NCBI RefSeq assembly: GCF_003286915.1
Contig: NZ_QMFY01000015.1
Coordinates: forward strand, 62,001 to 126,000
Source: Pseudochryseolinea flava
GTDB taxonomy: Bacteria > Bacteroidota > Bacteroidia > Cytophagales > Cyclobacteriaceae
Length of the DNA stretch: 64,000 nt
Direction: 5' to 3'
Positions 52,574 to 61,291 of the stretch are shown here, in pieces. Each line of letters begins with the position of its first letter. Within the stretch, counting starts at the first letter, position 1. Under the pieces are notes generated by a model that was not told the origin of the DNA, ran no database searches, and saw nothing but the letters and a program-made list of their open reading frames with translations. Made by a program: the position numbers and the translations under genes.

Positions 52574-55207
52574 TTAAAGTCTCGCTAATGATTCTTCGAT
52601 CGCTTTAATTTTTGCTTCGGCGTCAGCTCTCTTCTTACGTTCGCCAGCCACTACTTCTGGTTTTGCATTGGCTACGAATTTTTCGTTTAGTAGTTTTTTA
52701 TCGACTGAAACGATGAACCCTTGATGGTATTCTAATTCTTTCTGTAACGTTTCGCGCTCTTTCGCCGTATCGAGTTTTCCTTCCAATGGGATGTAGAATT
52801 CTGTCGTTCTAACCATGAAAGACGTCGACGTAGTAGTTGGCGCTTCATTTACAAAAACTACCTCGTTGATGTTGGAGAGTTTTTTTACAACGGGCCAAAA
52901 ATGTTTGAGTGGCGTTTGATCACCATTGCGCACAAATAGTTTCAAAGCTTCTTTCGGTGATAGACCTTTTGTATTGCGCGTGTTTTTTACTGCGGTAACA
53001 ACATCGAAAGCAATTAAACTTTCATCTAAAATAGATTGTTCGAATTTGCCGGCTTGTGGCCATGGTGCTGTAATGATGCAATCTTTTTCGTCACGCTGTT
53101 GAAGTTCATGCCATAGCTCTTCGGTAATGAATGGCATAAATGGGTGAAGCGCTTTCAAAATAGTCTCGAAATATGCGATCGTTTTGTTGTAGGTTGTTAC
53201 ATCGATTGGCTTCTCAAACTCGGGCTTGATAATCTCCAAGTAAGCAGAACAGAAATCTGTCCATACAAGCTTGTAGATTGTATGAAGCGCGTCAGAGATT
53301 CGGAACTTATTGAGGTGATCGTTGTATTCTGCGAGCCCTGCATTTAGCTGGCTATCAAACCACGTTACACTCGTTTTGTTTTCTTCAGGTGTTTCAATAG
53401 GTGCAGTTTTCCAGCCTTTCACCAACCTGAATGCATTCCAAATCTTGTTCGCGAAATTTCTACCTTGTTCGATCAACTTCTCATCATACAACAGGTCGTT
53501 TCCAGCAGGCGAACTAAATAACATGCCGGTGCGAACGGCGTCTGCACCATTCACGGCGATGAGGTCTAATGGATCTGGCGAGTTGCCTAACGATTTTGAC
53601 ATTTTTCTTCCCTGGTTGTCGCGAACAATACCTGTAAGGTATACATTCTTGAACGGCATTTGGCCGCGGTACTCATAACCGGCTATGATCATTCGAGCAA
53701 CCCAGAAGAAAAGAATTTCTGGTGCTGTTACGAGATCGTTGGTAGGATAGAAATAATTCAGATCAGCATTCCCTTTATTACCATCTTTGAAAATACTAGC
53801 ATCAAAAACTGCGATTGGCCATAGCCAGCTTGAGAACCAAGTGTCCATTACATCTGGATCTTGTGTTAGCCTTTGATTGCTCGCCGAGGGCTTTTTATCC
53901 TTCAGTTGTTGTCTTGCTTCTTCTTCTGTTCTGGCAATGTAATGGTCACCATCTTCGTCATACCACGCGGGTATACGATGCCCCCACCAGAGTTGACGAG
54001 AGATACACCAGTCGCGTACGTTCACCATCCAATGGTTATAGGTATTCTTGAACTTTGCTGGAATGAGCTGGATGTCATCGTTCATGACATGTTCGAGCGC
54101 AGGTTTTGTAATGGTATCCATTTTCAAGAACCATTGCAATGAAAGTCGAGGTTCGATAACAGCATCCGTACGTTCGGAGAACCCAACGCTTGAGTTATAA
54201 TCTTCAACTTTTGCCAAATGACCCTTTGCATCTAATTCTTTTGCGATCTTCTTGCGTGCGATGAATCGATCGTCGCCAACGAAGATTTGCGCTTTATCAT
54301 TGAGCGTGCCGTCTTCATTAAGTATGTCGAGTACCGGAAGATTGTGTTTTCTTCCGAGCTCATTATCATTCATGTCGTGAGCAGGCGTGACTTTCAAACA
54401 ACCTGTTCCGAAGTCCATCGCGACATAGTCGTCTTCAATGAAAGGAATCGCGCGATTGATTAGTGGAATCAGTGCTTTTTTTCCTTTGAGATGTTTATAA
54501 CGCTCATCATTTGGATTCACACATATCGCGCTATCGGCCATGATTGTCTCCGGTCTTACGGTAGCGACAGTTACGAAATCAGAACTTCCTTCAATTTGAT
54601 ATTTGATGTAATAAAGTTTCGATTGAACTTCTTTGTGAATTACTTCATCATCGGAAAGTGCAGTTTTTCCGAGCGGATCCCAATTTACCATTCGAAGTCC
54701 GCGATAGATATAACCTTTTTGATACAAGTCGACAAAAACATCAATCACAGCATCGTAGTATGCTTTGTCCATCGTGAACGTGGTGCGATCCCAGTCACAC
54801 GATGCGCCAAGTTTTTTGAGCTGTTCGAGAATAATTCCGCCGTACTTCTCTTTCCATTCCCACGCATACTTTAAGAAATCCTCACGTGATAAGTCTGATT
54901 TCTTAATCCCTCTTTCACGAAGCATCGCTACAACTTTGGCTTCTGTTGCAATAGATGCGTGATCCGTTCCAGGAACCCAACATGCCTCTTTACCTTCCAT
55001 GCGCGCCTTACGGATTAGCACGTCTTGAATTGTATTATTCAACATGTGCCCCATGTGAAGTACCCCAGTGACATTCGGCGGAGGAATGACGATCGTGTAG
55101 GGCTCCTTGTTCGGATTTGGCTGTGAACGAAAAAATCCATTATCCATCCAGTAGCGATACCATTTGCCTTCGACTTCCGATGGATTGTATTTGGTTGATA
55201 GAGACAT
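52574..55207 (-). CDS. valS: Valyl-tRNA synthetase
   Basis: An 877-residue class I aminoacyl-tRNA synthetase. The ATG at 55207 (MSLSTKYNPSEVEGKWYRYW) is the normal N terminus, against a TTG at 55231. The HIGH-like motif is HMGHM (TGVLHMGHML), the KMSKS motif is GRKMSKSLGNSPDPLD; the CP1 editing domain lies between (about 190-360). The C-terminal coiled-coil arm (EYHQGFIVSVDKKLLNEKF onwards) is present. Enzyme makes Val-tRNA(Val) and edits mischarged Thr. Single gene, terminator shared with its convergent neighbour. Confidence 0.97.
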   Translation of the reverse strand: MSLSTKYNPSEVEGKWYRYWMDNGFFRSQPNPNKEPYTIVIPPPNVTGVLHMGHMLNNTIQDVLIRKARMEGKEACWVPGTDHASIATEAKVVAMLRERGIKKSDLSREDFLKYAWEWKEKYGGIILEQLKKLGASCDWDRTTFTMDKAYYDAVIDVFVDLYQKGYIYRGLRMVNWDPLGKTALSDDEVIHKEVQSKLYYIKYQIEGSSDFVTVATVRPETIMADSAICVNPNDERYKHLKGKKALIPLINRAIPFIEDDYVAMDFGTGCLKVTPAHDMNDNELGRKHNLPVLDILNEDGTLNDKAQIFVGDDRFIARKKIAKELDAKGHLAKVEDYNSSVGFSERTDAVIEPRLSLQWFLKMDTITKPALEHVMNDDIQLIPAKFKNTYNHWMVNVRDWCISRQLWWGHRIPAWYDEDGDHYIARTEEEARQQLKDKKPSASNQRLTQDPDVMDTWFSSWLWPIAVFDASIFKDGNKGNADLNYFYPTNDLVTAPEILFFWVARMIIAGYEYRGQMPFKNVYLTGIVRDNQGRKMSKSLGNSPDPLDLIAVNGADAVRTGMLFSSPAGNDLLYDEKLIEQGRNFANKIWNAFRLVKGWKTAPIETPEENKTSVTWFDSQLNAGLAEYNDHLNKFRISDALHTIYKLVWTDFCSAYLEIIKPEFEKPIDVTTYNKTIAYFETILKALHPFMPFITEELWHELQQRDEKDCIITAPWPQAGKFEQSILDESLIAFDVVTAVKNTRNTKGLSPKEALKLFVRNGDQTPLKHFWPVVKKLSNINEVVFVNEAPTTTSTSFMVRTTEFYIPLEGKLDTAKERETLQKELEYHQGFIVSVDKKLLNEKFVANAKPEVVAGERKKRADAEAKIKAIEESLARL

Positions 55208-55236
55208 GCTAGAATTTTCTTGAATCGGCAAAAATA

Positions 55237-55264
55237 GTTATCTGTTATCAGTTATCCGTTATCG
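55237..55264. repeat. Four 7-bp tandem repeats
   Basis: GTTATC followed by a variable base, four times in a row: GTTATCT, GTTATCA, GTTATCC, GTTATCG (55237-55264), just upstream of the valS start at 55207 and upstream of the MFS gene. Confidence 0.75.
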
Positions 55265-55431
55265 CGCTTGGGTCGAAAATGAAAAAAAATAGGTATGCTC
55301 TATATTGCTGAAAGTCAGTGAGTTTTATGCTATCATACACGGGTCTTGGGAAAAGGAATCTTGGAAATGAGTACTTCCTCAAATCCGGGATGGGCTTGCG
55401 CTGCGTAGATGAAGGTGTAACCCACACAGAA

Positions 55432-56568
55432 ATGAACACATTCTCAATACCCCAACAGCATTTGACATCGTCATCGACAGCGCGTTGGAAACAACTTTGG
55501 AGTTTGGTCGCGCTCTACGCATCGGTAGTCATTGGTTGGATAGCCTATCAAAACTATCAGCCAAAGCTTCTGGTTAAATTCAATTTTACCGATTTTACAA
55601 TCTTACTGGTTGCTGTTGAAGCGATCATTTTGGTTATCACACCACCATTGGCAGGAAGACTTGGTGATCGATACCGTTTCAAACAAGGTCATCGAATACC
55701 GGTGATCATGGCGGGAATTAGTTTTGCCGCGATGATTTTTATGGCAGTAGCCTTCACGTTGTTCAGTAATCCTGGTGAAATTTTTAAGTGGATACTACCT
55801 GTGTTGATCGTGCTTTGGCTCATTGCGATGAGCATATTCACGAGTCCAGCGCTTTCAACGATGGAGCTATTTGTGCCTGTGGACAAACTCCCAAAGGCGA
55901 TGGCGATTATGACCATCGTTGCTAATTTGATTTATGCCATTGAACCGGTTATTGTCGACATCATTGATACACTAGGCGCACCGTTGACATTTATTACGGG
56001 TGGCGTTGTTGTGTTGCTCTCAGGATATGCATTGAAGAAAAACTTATTTGATCTGTTCAGCACAACGAACAACAAAGAGTCGTTTCCAGTAGATTCTTTT
56101 CAAAAAGATAACCGAAAGTCGAGGTATGGTATGATCATGTTACTTGGAACTGCCCTGGGATTATGCACCACAATTCTGTTCAATGTATTTCCGCAAACAC
56201 TCGATGCAAAGCTGTCGGACGTTACGGCACTCGATGGTAAGTTACAAGTGGTTATGGTCTTGCTGTTGTCTGCTGTTCTTTCACTACCGGTTAGTACTTG
56301 GGTAAATAAACTCGGACTGGAGAAATCCTTTTATGCAAGTGCTATCGTAAGTCTGTTGAGTATGGCGGGGATCATTTGGTTGCCAGGCGTGTGGGTTGTG
56401 TTGCTGGCAAGCGTGGTGTTCGCCATCTCTTTTACTGCATTGTCGATTAGTGCATTGCCTCTGGCTTTGAAGAATTCGAACTACTATGAAAAGGTGTTCT
56501 GCGTTGGGATATTTTTTAGTGGTGTGGCTCTACCGGATGGTGTAGTAGAACTCTTACAAGTCATTTGA
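55432..56568 (+). CDS. Major facilitator superfamily transporter
   Basis: A 378-residue inner-membrane protein with about 11-12 TM helices. The loop 2-3 region holds GRLGDRYRFKQGHRIPVIMAG, the MFS motif A variant seen in SLC45-like and sugar/proton symporters. A large central cytoplasmic loop with NNKESFPVDSFQKDNRK separates the two halves. ATG at 55432 (MNTFSIPQQ) is taken, since the extra 38 codons from 55318 are not protein-like. Substrate unknown. The region downstream carries a three-hairpin stretch ending in a terminator. Confidence 0.85.
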   Translation: MNTFSIPQQHLTSSSTARWKQLWSLVALYASVVIGWIAYQNYQPKLLVKFNFTDFTILLVAVEAIILVITPPLAGRLGDRYRFKQGHRIPVIMAGISFAAMIFMAVAFTLFSNPGEIFKWILPVLIVLWLIAMSIFTSPALSTMELFVPVDKLPKAMAIMTIVANLIYAIEPVIVDIIDTLGAPLTFITGGVVVLLSGYALKKNLFDLFSTTNNKESFPVDSFQKDNRKSRYGMIMLLGTALGLCTTILFNVFPQTLDAKLSDVTALDGKLQVVMVLLLSAVLSLPVSTWVNKLGLEKSFYASAIVSLLSMAGIIWLPGVWVVLLASVVFAISFTALSISALPLALKNSNYYEKVFCVGIFFSGVALPDGVVELLQVI

Positions 56569-56609
56569 AGGTTAGCTAGATAAATTTTTTAGGAGAAAGA
56601 TTTTTAGGA

Positions 56610-56694
56610 GAGTTGCCTTCTGTCTGGCAACTCGGTGCTTGATGCACTGTGAGGTTGGTTCCTTAGGCCGGTCTACGAAAGTAGCCGGCTTTTT
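56610..56694 (+). ncRNA. Three-hairpin stretch ending in a terminator (possible small RNA or 3' UTR)
   Basis: GAGTTGCC (56610-56617) and GGCAACTC (56626-56633) form a perfect 8-bp stem. Next is a short GTGC/GCAC hairpin (56635-56648). Last, GCCGGTCTAC with GTAGCCGGC (56667-56676 and 56681-56689, one bulge) closes with loop GAAA and is followed by TTTTT. It lies between the MFS gene stop (56568) and the convergent rRNA methyltransferase stop (56718). Either it is a long 3' UTR terminator of the MFS gene or a separate small RNA; no promoter was identified. Confidence 0.5.
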
Positions 56695-56717
56695 CTTTAG
56701 ACACGATCAAGCGATCA

Positions 56718-58073
56718 CTATTTCATCCTGATCCGCCACTCTGCAGGATAAAGATTGTTGATTCTGTTAGACAATACATTCGCCCAGCCGAGCGGTGTAT
56801 GTTGGTAGGTGATTAGATTAAATCCAAGATTACTGCCATCCGACGGTAATGTCTCCTTTCTGAGATACTTCAGAGCTTGATCTAACGGCATATCGATCTT
56901 TCCAAAATGATCGCCATTTAGTGCATTCGACATGGCAAGTGCGTGCTCGGGAATGAGTTTTTCTTGTTTGACGTTCGCTGTAAACGTACCCGCGATGACG
57001 AGCTTGAAATTTTTGGAGAAGAATGCGATCTCATCGGTAAATGCTTTCGGGAAAAATTGAATGAGTTCGTCGCGTTGAATGAATTGTTTTTCTTCCGCAT
57101 GACGGATCCATTTCACCAGCGAATCCATTACTTTCTTCGTTGGTGTGCCGAACGTGTTCTTAGACGCCTTTATTTTTGTGGTGTCTTCAGACTCCTTTTT
57201 TCGAATAATAGACATGAAGAATCCTTCTCCAGCTACTTTGTGTGGATAAAATCTATATCCTTTGACTTTGTCTTCAATAATTTCTTGGACACCCCAAGAT
57301 GAGTCTGTGTCAACAGCAAGAAACTCGACATCATGTTCGTTTTTTATCCATTGGAGATTTTCTTCGTTCTCAAGCCTGTTGTATGTACAGGTCGAGTAAA
57401 TCAGGATACCGTCTTGTTTCAGTGCAGGCCAAATGTCTGCAACAATTCGTCGTTGACGTTTCGAACAGAGGTCAACATTTTCTTCCGACCACTCTTTCAT
57501 CGCGTCAGGATCTTTTCGGAAAAGTCCTTCCCCAGAGCAAGGCGCATCAACAACAATGACATCAAAGAATCCATTCAACGTTTGAAAATCTTCGGGATCG
57601 TTGTTGGTAACCACGATATTGTCATTACCCCATTTCTGGAGATTTTCCGCCAGTATAGACGCGCGCGATCGGATAACTTCGTTTGAAATCAATAGACTAT
57701 TTTCGTTTATAAGGCTCGCAAGTAATGTAGACTTTCCGCCAGGCGCAGCGCAGAGGTCAAGTACATTTAATCGCTTTTGAAAATCTACATTTTTTTTCAG
57801 TGCATGTTCGATAAACATACTGCTTGCTTCTTGCACGTAATATGTTCCCGCGTGAAAAAGAGGATCGAGCGTAAATAGAGGACGTTCGGAAAGATAAAAT
57901 CCAAGGGATGTCCAAGGAATAGGTTTTAGATTGGGGACCGATTCTATTTTTGAAGGATTGAATCTAATGCTAATCGGAGATGGTTTTTGAATCGCTTCTG
58001 CAAATTGCTTCCAGTTCGAACCAAGCTGCTGTTGCATAGTCTGCGCAAAAGCTGCCGGAAGAGTATCACTCAT
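56718..58073 (-). CDS. rRNA cytosine-C5 methyltransferase (RsmF/Nop2/Sun family)
   Basis: A 451-residue SAM-dependent methyltransferase. The catalytic fold shows VLDLCAAPGGKST (about 95-110, SAM site), VVDAPCSGEGLFRKDP (motif IV Cys), and YSTCTYNRLENEEN (motif VI nucleophile Cys). A C-terminal extension (about 320-451; the RsmF-type tail) is present. It methylates C5 of a cytidine in rRNA; C1407-type activity of RsmF is the nearest model. Overlaps the upstream MarR gene by 8 bp, so its expression is tied to the regulator, which is unusual. Confidence 0.92.
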   Translation of the reverse strand: MSDTLPAAFAQTMQQQLGSNWKQFAEAIQKPSPISIRFNPSKIESVPNLKPIPWTSLGFYLSERPLFTLDPLFHAGTYYVQEASSMFIEHALKKNVDFQKRLNVLDLCAAPGGKSTLLASLINENSLLISNEVIRSRASILAENLQKWGNDNIVVTNNDPEDFQTLNGFFDVIVVDAPCSGEGLFRKDPDAMKEWSEENVDLCSKRQRRIVADIWPALKQDGILIYSTCTYNRLENEENLQWIKNEHDVEFLAVDTDSSWGVQEIIEDKVKGYRFYPHKVAGEGFFMSIIRKKESEDTTKIKASKNTFGTPTKKVMDSLVKWIRHAEEKQFIQRDELIQFFPKAFTDEIAFFSKNFKLVIAGTFTANVKQEKLIPEHALAMSNALNGDHFGKIDMPLDQALKYLRKETLPSDGSNLGFNLITYQHTPLGWANVLSNRINNLYPAEWRIRMK

Positions 58074-58551
58074 GATGTTCGCGTTGTAATTTCTGATCTG
58101 TGTACTCCAAAATACGTAATAATGTCTGTAATGTCTTGTCGTAATCTTCAGCGCCGATTAAAATTCTGTATTCATCCATTAAGTCCTTGACACACAAGCG
58201 CGCTTCAATCACTAATTTTTTTCCTTTTTCTGTAAGAATAAAGATGGTACTGCGCTTATCTGTCGGATCTGTTTTCGTCTTTATAAATCCCAGGTCGATC
58301 AACTCTCGTGATACTTTGCTCATCGCTTGTTTTGTTACGCGCGCTAACTTCGCCAACTCATTGTTGTTGGTACCATCGAGACTGATATTCATCAACACAG
58401 GCATATAACCGGTTTTGAATTCGTCGTAACCGTTTTCGGTGAGCTTTAGTGTTGCCCAATGATCAAACTGACGTTTTAGCAACGTGATTAGTTTGCCCCA
58501 ACTATGGGTTCTTAAATACTCCGTATCCCTTAATTTCTGATCCAGACTCAT
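58066..58551 (-). CDS. MarR-family transcriptional regulator
   Basis: A 161-residue regulator with a MarR winged helix: NNELAKLARVTKQAMSKVSRELIDLGFI (recognition region about 65-95) and the wing TKTDPTDKRSTIFILTEKGKKL. No ligand can be deduced. It is divergent from an EmrA-EmrB-TolC efflux operon and a clear inverted-repeat operator lies between them, so it is the likely repressor of that efflux system. Its stop overlaps the start of the downstream methyltransferase gene. Confidence 0.93.
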   Translation of the reverse strand: MSLDQKLRDTEYLRTHSWGKLITLLKRQFDHWATLKLTENGYDEFKTGYMPVLMNISLDGTNNNELAKLARVTKQAMSKVSRELIDLGFIKTKTDPTDKRSTIFILTEKGKKLVIEARLCVKDLMDEYRILIGAEDYDKTLQTLLRILEYTDQKLQREHHE

Positions 58552-58587
58552 TTTTCAATCGCTTGTGACAAAAGTAGTAAAAAAAAT

Positions 58588-58620
58588 TTAGTCAATAAAG
58601 TTGACTAAAATAGTCAACTT
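58588..58620. promoter_or_regulatory. MarR-type operator
   Basis: AAGTTGACT (58598-58606) and AGTCAACTT (58612-58620) form a 23-bp perfect inverted repeat with spacer AAAAT. A further half-site TTAGTCAA (58588-58595) pairs with TTGACTAA (58601-58608), giving three alternating TAGTCAA-type half-sites. It lies 37 bp from the MarR start and 45 bp from the emrA start and overlaps the promoter of the efflux operon. Confidence 0.8.
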
Positions 58621-58632
58621 GGTTTACCTTTG
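58601..58632 (+). promoter_or_regulatory. Promoter of the efflux operon
   Basis: TACCTTTG (58625-58632) matches the Bacteroidota -7 consensus TAnnTTTG exactly. TTG at 58601-58603 lies 21 bases upstream and serves as -33 element (consensus TTTG, here GTTG). The operator half-sites sit between them, so bound MarR would block RNA polymerase. Confidence 0.75.
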
Positions 58633-58664
58633 TCCGTATAACGGTTCAGAAAAGCAAAAAGTTT

Positions 58665-59705
58665 ATGGAAAATACTACCCCTCCAAAAAAGAAAAGCCCA
58701 GCAATTTTTATCGTGCTTGGCGTATTGGCGATTGGAGCCTTCTTTGGCGTTCGATCATTAATTCACCGCATGCAATACGAGTCGACCGACAATGCACAGA
58801 TTGAATCGCGGTCAGTTCCGGTCATCTCGCGTGTTCCTGGTTTTATCGATTCTCTGCAAGTAGATGACTATGGGCACGTACAGGCGGGTACTACCTTAAT
58901 TAAAATAGACGATCACGAATATCGTCTTGCGGTTATGCAAGCAAAAGCAGACTTGATGAATGCCGAAGCAGATTTGGCGAATGCACAGGCTGCGTATCAA
59001 AATAGTTTAGCAGCGAAACGTGTTGCTGCAGCAAATGCCGCGGTTCAAAAGACGAGACTTGATAAAGCGCAAAACGATCTTAAACGCGATGAGGCACTCG
59101 TAAAAGAAGGGGCAATCACGCAAAAACAAAGTGAAGATTCACAATCGAATTTTGATGCAACAAGCAAACAATACGCCGTAACTTTGGAGCAGGTTAACTT
59201 AGCATCTACACAGGTTGCTACAGGAGAAGCACAGATCAAGAAAGCACAAGCGTTGATTGACATTCGTCGTGCGGCATTAGAAACAGCAACGTTGAAACTC
59301 ACCTATTGCACCATTACGGCGCCAGTGTCAGGAAAAATCGGAAAGCGTAATGTTGAACGTGGACAATACATTAATCCTGGTGCGCCGTTGTTCTCTATCG
59401 TAAATGATGAACGCTTTTGGCTTGTCGCGAATTTTAAAGAAACGCAGCTCGAGAAAATGAAAGAAGGTCAGCATGTATCCATTAAACTTGATGGCTATCC
59501 GGACCTCGACATTGAGGGGAGCATCAGTTCGTTTAGTCAGGCAACGGGTGCAAAGTTTTCTTTATTACCACCAGACAACGCTACTGGGAATTTTGTGAAA
59601 GTAACCCAACGTGTTCCTGTTCGGATTGATATTGTACATCCTGAAAAATATAAAAGATTGCTTCGTGCCGGACTGAGTGCAGAAGTAGAAGTTAAAGTTA
59701 ACTGA
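58665..59705 (+). CDS. HlyD-family membrane fusion protein (EmrA-like)
   Basis: A 346-residue periplasmic adaptor. One N-terminal TM helix (about 10-28, IFIVLGVLAIGAFFGV), a lipoyl/biotinyl half domain (RVPGFIDSLQVDDYGHVQAGTTL), a long hairpin coiled coil (about 90-200), the second lipoyl half (CTITAPVSGKIGKRNVERGQY) and beta-barrel domain (NDERFWLVANFKETQLEKM). It bridges an EmrB-type pump and TolC, and forms a three-gene operon with the next two genes. Matches EmrA/VceA for DHA2 pumps. Confidence 0.94.
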   Translation: MENTTPPKKKSPAIFIVLGVLAIGAFFGVRSLIHRMQYESTDNAQIESRSVPVISRVPGFIDSLQVDDYGHVQAGTTLIKIDDHEYRLAVMQAKADLMNAEADLANAQAAYQNSLAAKRVAAANAAVQKTRLDKAQNDLKRDEALVKEGAITQKQSEDSQSNFDATSKQYAVTLEQVNLASTQVATGEAQIKKAQALIDIRRAALETATLKLTYCTITAPVSGKIGKRNVERGQYINPGAPLFSIVNDERFWLVANFKETQLEKMKEGQHVSIKLDGYPDLDIEGSISSFSQATGAKFSLLPPDNATGNFVKVTQRVPVRIDIVHPEKYKRLLRAGLSAEVEVKVN

Positions 59706-59706
59706 T

Positions 59707-61281
59707 ATGGCCGTTAAAGGTTTTGCAAGGGTTATCATCGTACTCACAACGATTTCGGCAGCGATCATGGAATTGATCGATACGTCGATTGTGAACGTTG
59801 CGCTTGCGCAAATTAGCGGTAACCTCGGTGCTACCATCGAGGATACATCATGGGTGATTACCGCTTACGCTATCGCGAACGTGATCATCATTCCTTTGAC
59901 CGGATTTTTTGCACGATTGTTCGGTAGAAAAAATTACTACCTCTATTCGATCATCTTGTTTACGATCGCATCTTACATGTGTGGAAATGCGGGAAGCCTA
60001 TTGTCATTGATCATCTGGCGATTTGTACAAGGTGTTGGTGGCGGCGCATTGCTTTCGACATCACAAGCAATTTTGTTTGATGCATTTGAGCCAGAAAAAC
60101 GTCCGATGGCAGCAGGCATGTTTGGAATGGGCATTGTACTCGGCCCAACGATTGGTCCAACATTGGGCGGTATCATCGTTGACAACTACTCATGGCCATT
60201 GATCTTCGATATCAATATTCCTTTTGGAATTGTTGCAGCGCTGTTAACCTTACGTTTTGTTCCGAACGATACAGAAGAACAACTGGCGGCGCGGAAAGAT
60301 GTTTACATTGATTACCTGGGAATAATATTCTTGGCTGTGGGCATTGGAAGTTTACAGTATGTGTTGGAGCGCGGTGAAGCAGAGGATTGGTTTCAAGATA
60401 CAGGAATCATTCTCTTAACGGCAGCGGCAATATTTGGACTGGGTTCTTTTATCTATCGCCAACTTACAGTAGCCCAACCGTTGATCAACTTACGGGTATT
60501 GAAGAGCCAGAACCTGATCGCGAGTAATATCCTGACATTTGTTTTGGGATTCGGTTTATTCGGCTCTGTTTTCATCTTCCCAGTGTTGGTGCAACGTATC
60601 CTTGGATACACGCCAACGGATGCTGGGTTTGGATTGGTACCGGGGGCAATTGTTGCAATCTTTTGCATGCCCATTATTGGCAAAACATTGCAGAATGGCT
60701 TGTCGCCAATTTATTATGTCGTGGTCGGTTGTATTTGTTTCATTCTTCATGGTTATACTTCTTCGTTAGCGGACTTAAATGCTGGCTTAGAATTTTTCAC
60801 CATGCCGCAAATATTTCGTGGTATCGGTACAGCATGCTTAACCGTTCCGCTGATTAACCAAGCTGTAATTGGTATCAATCCGAAGGACTTGCCATCGGGT
60901 ATCGCGCTCACCAATATGATTCGTCAACTCGGCGGTGCTTTTGGTATCGCAGTGATGAACACCTACGTAGCACACCGCTACATTGCGCATCGCACTGACC
61001 TCGTGAGTAACCTTCAGGAATCAAGTCCCGAAATGTTAGAGCGACTTGCCGGTTATCAGGCGAATTTAGGTGTGCAAGGTTTCGATCCGTCGTCGGCACA
61101 ACGGTTGAGCTATGGGATTTTAGATTCGGTGGTGATGAAACAGAGTTACTTGCTTTCATACCTCGATGGATTTAAACTCATTAGTATATTTTTCTTGGCT
61201 GCCATTCCAATCATGTTCTTGCTGAAGCGGCAGAAGATGGATAAAGCCACCATGCAGAAAATTTCAGAAGAAAGTCATTAG
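59707..61281 (+). CDS. DHA2-family drug:H+ antiporter (EmrB-like)
   Basis: A 524-residue pump with about 14 TM helices. Motif D1-type ELIDTSIVNVALAQISGNL near TM1, motif A GFFARLFGRKNYY, and motif C region GMGIVLGPTIGPTLGG identify a DHA2 drug efflux MFS protein. Starts one base after the stop of the adaptor gene, so translation is coupled. Exports lipophilic toxins, bile-acid-like compounds or antibiotics in homologues; the substrate here is unknown. Confidence 0.95.
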   Translation: MAVKGFARVIIVLTTISAAIMELIDTSIVNVALAQISGNLGATIEDTSWVITAYAIANVIIIPLTGFFARLFGRKNYYLYSIILFTIASYMCGNAGSLLSLIIWRFVQGVGGGALLSTSQAILFDAFEPEKRPMAAGMFGMGIVLGPTIGPTLGGIIVDNYSWPLIFDINIPFGIVAALLTLRFVPNDTEEQLAARKDVYIDYLGIIFLAVGIGSLQYVLERGEAEDWFQDTGIILLTAAAIFGLGSFIYRQLTVAQPLINLRVLKSQNLIASNILTFVLGFGLFGSVFIFPVLVQRILGYTPTDAGFGLVPGAIVAIFCMPIIGKTLQNGLSPIYYVVVGCICFILHGYTSSLADLNAGLEFFTMPQIFRGIGTACLTVPLINQAVIGINPKDLPSGIALTNMIRQLGGAFGIAVMNTYVAHRYIAHRTDLVSNLQESSPEMLERLAGYQANLGVQGFDPSSAQRLSYGILDSVVMKQSYLLSYLDGFKLISIFFLAAIPIMFLLKRQKMDKATMQKISEESH

Positions 61282-61291
61282 TCAAAAGATT

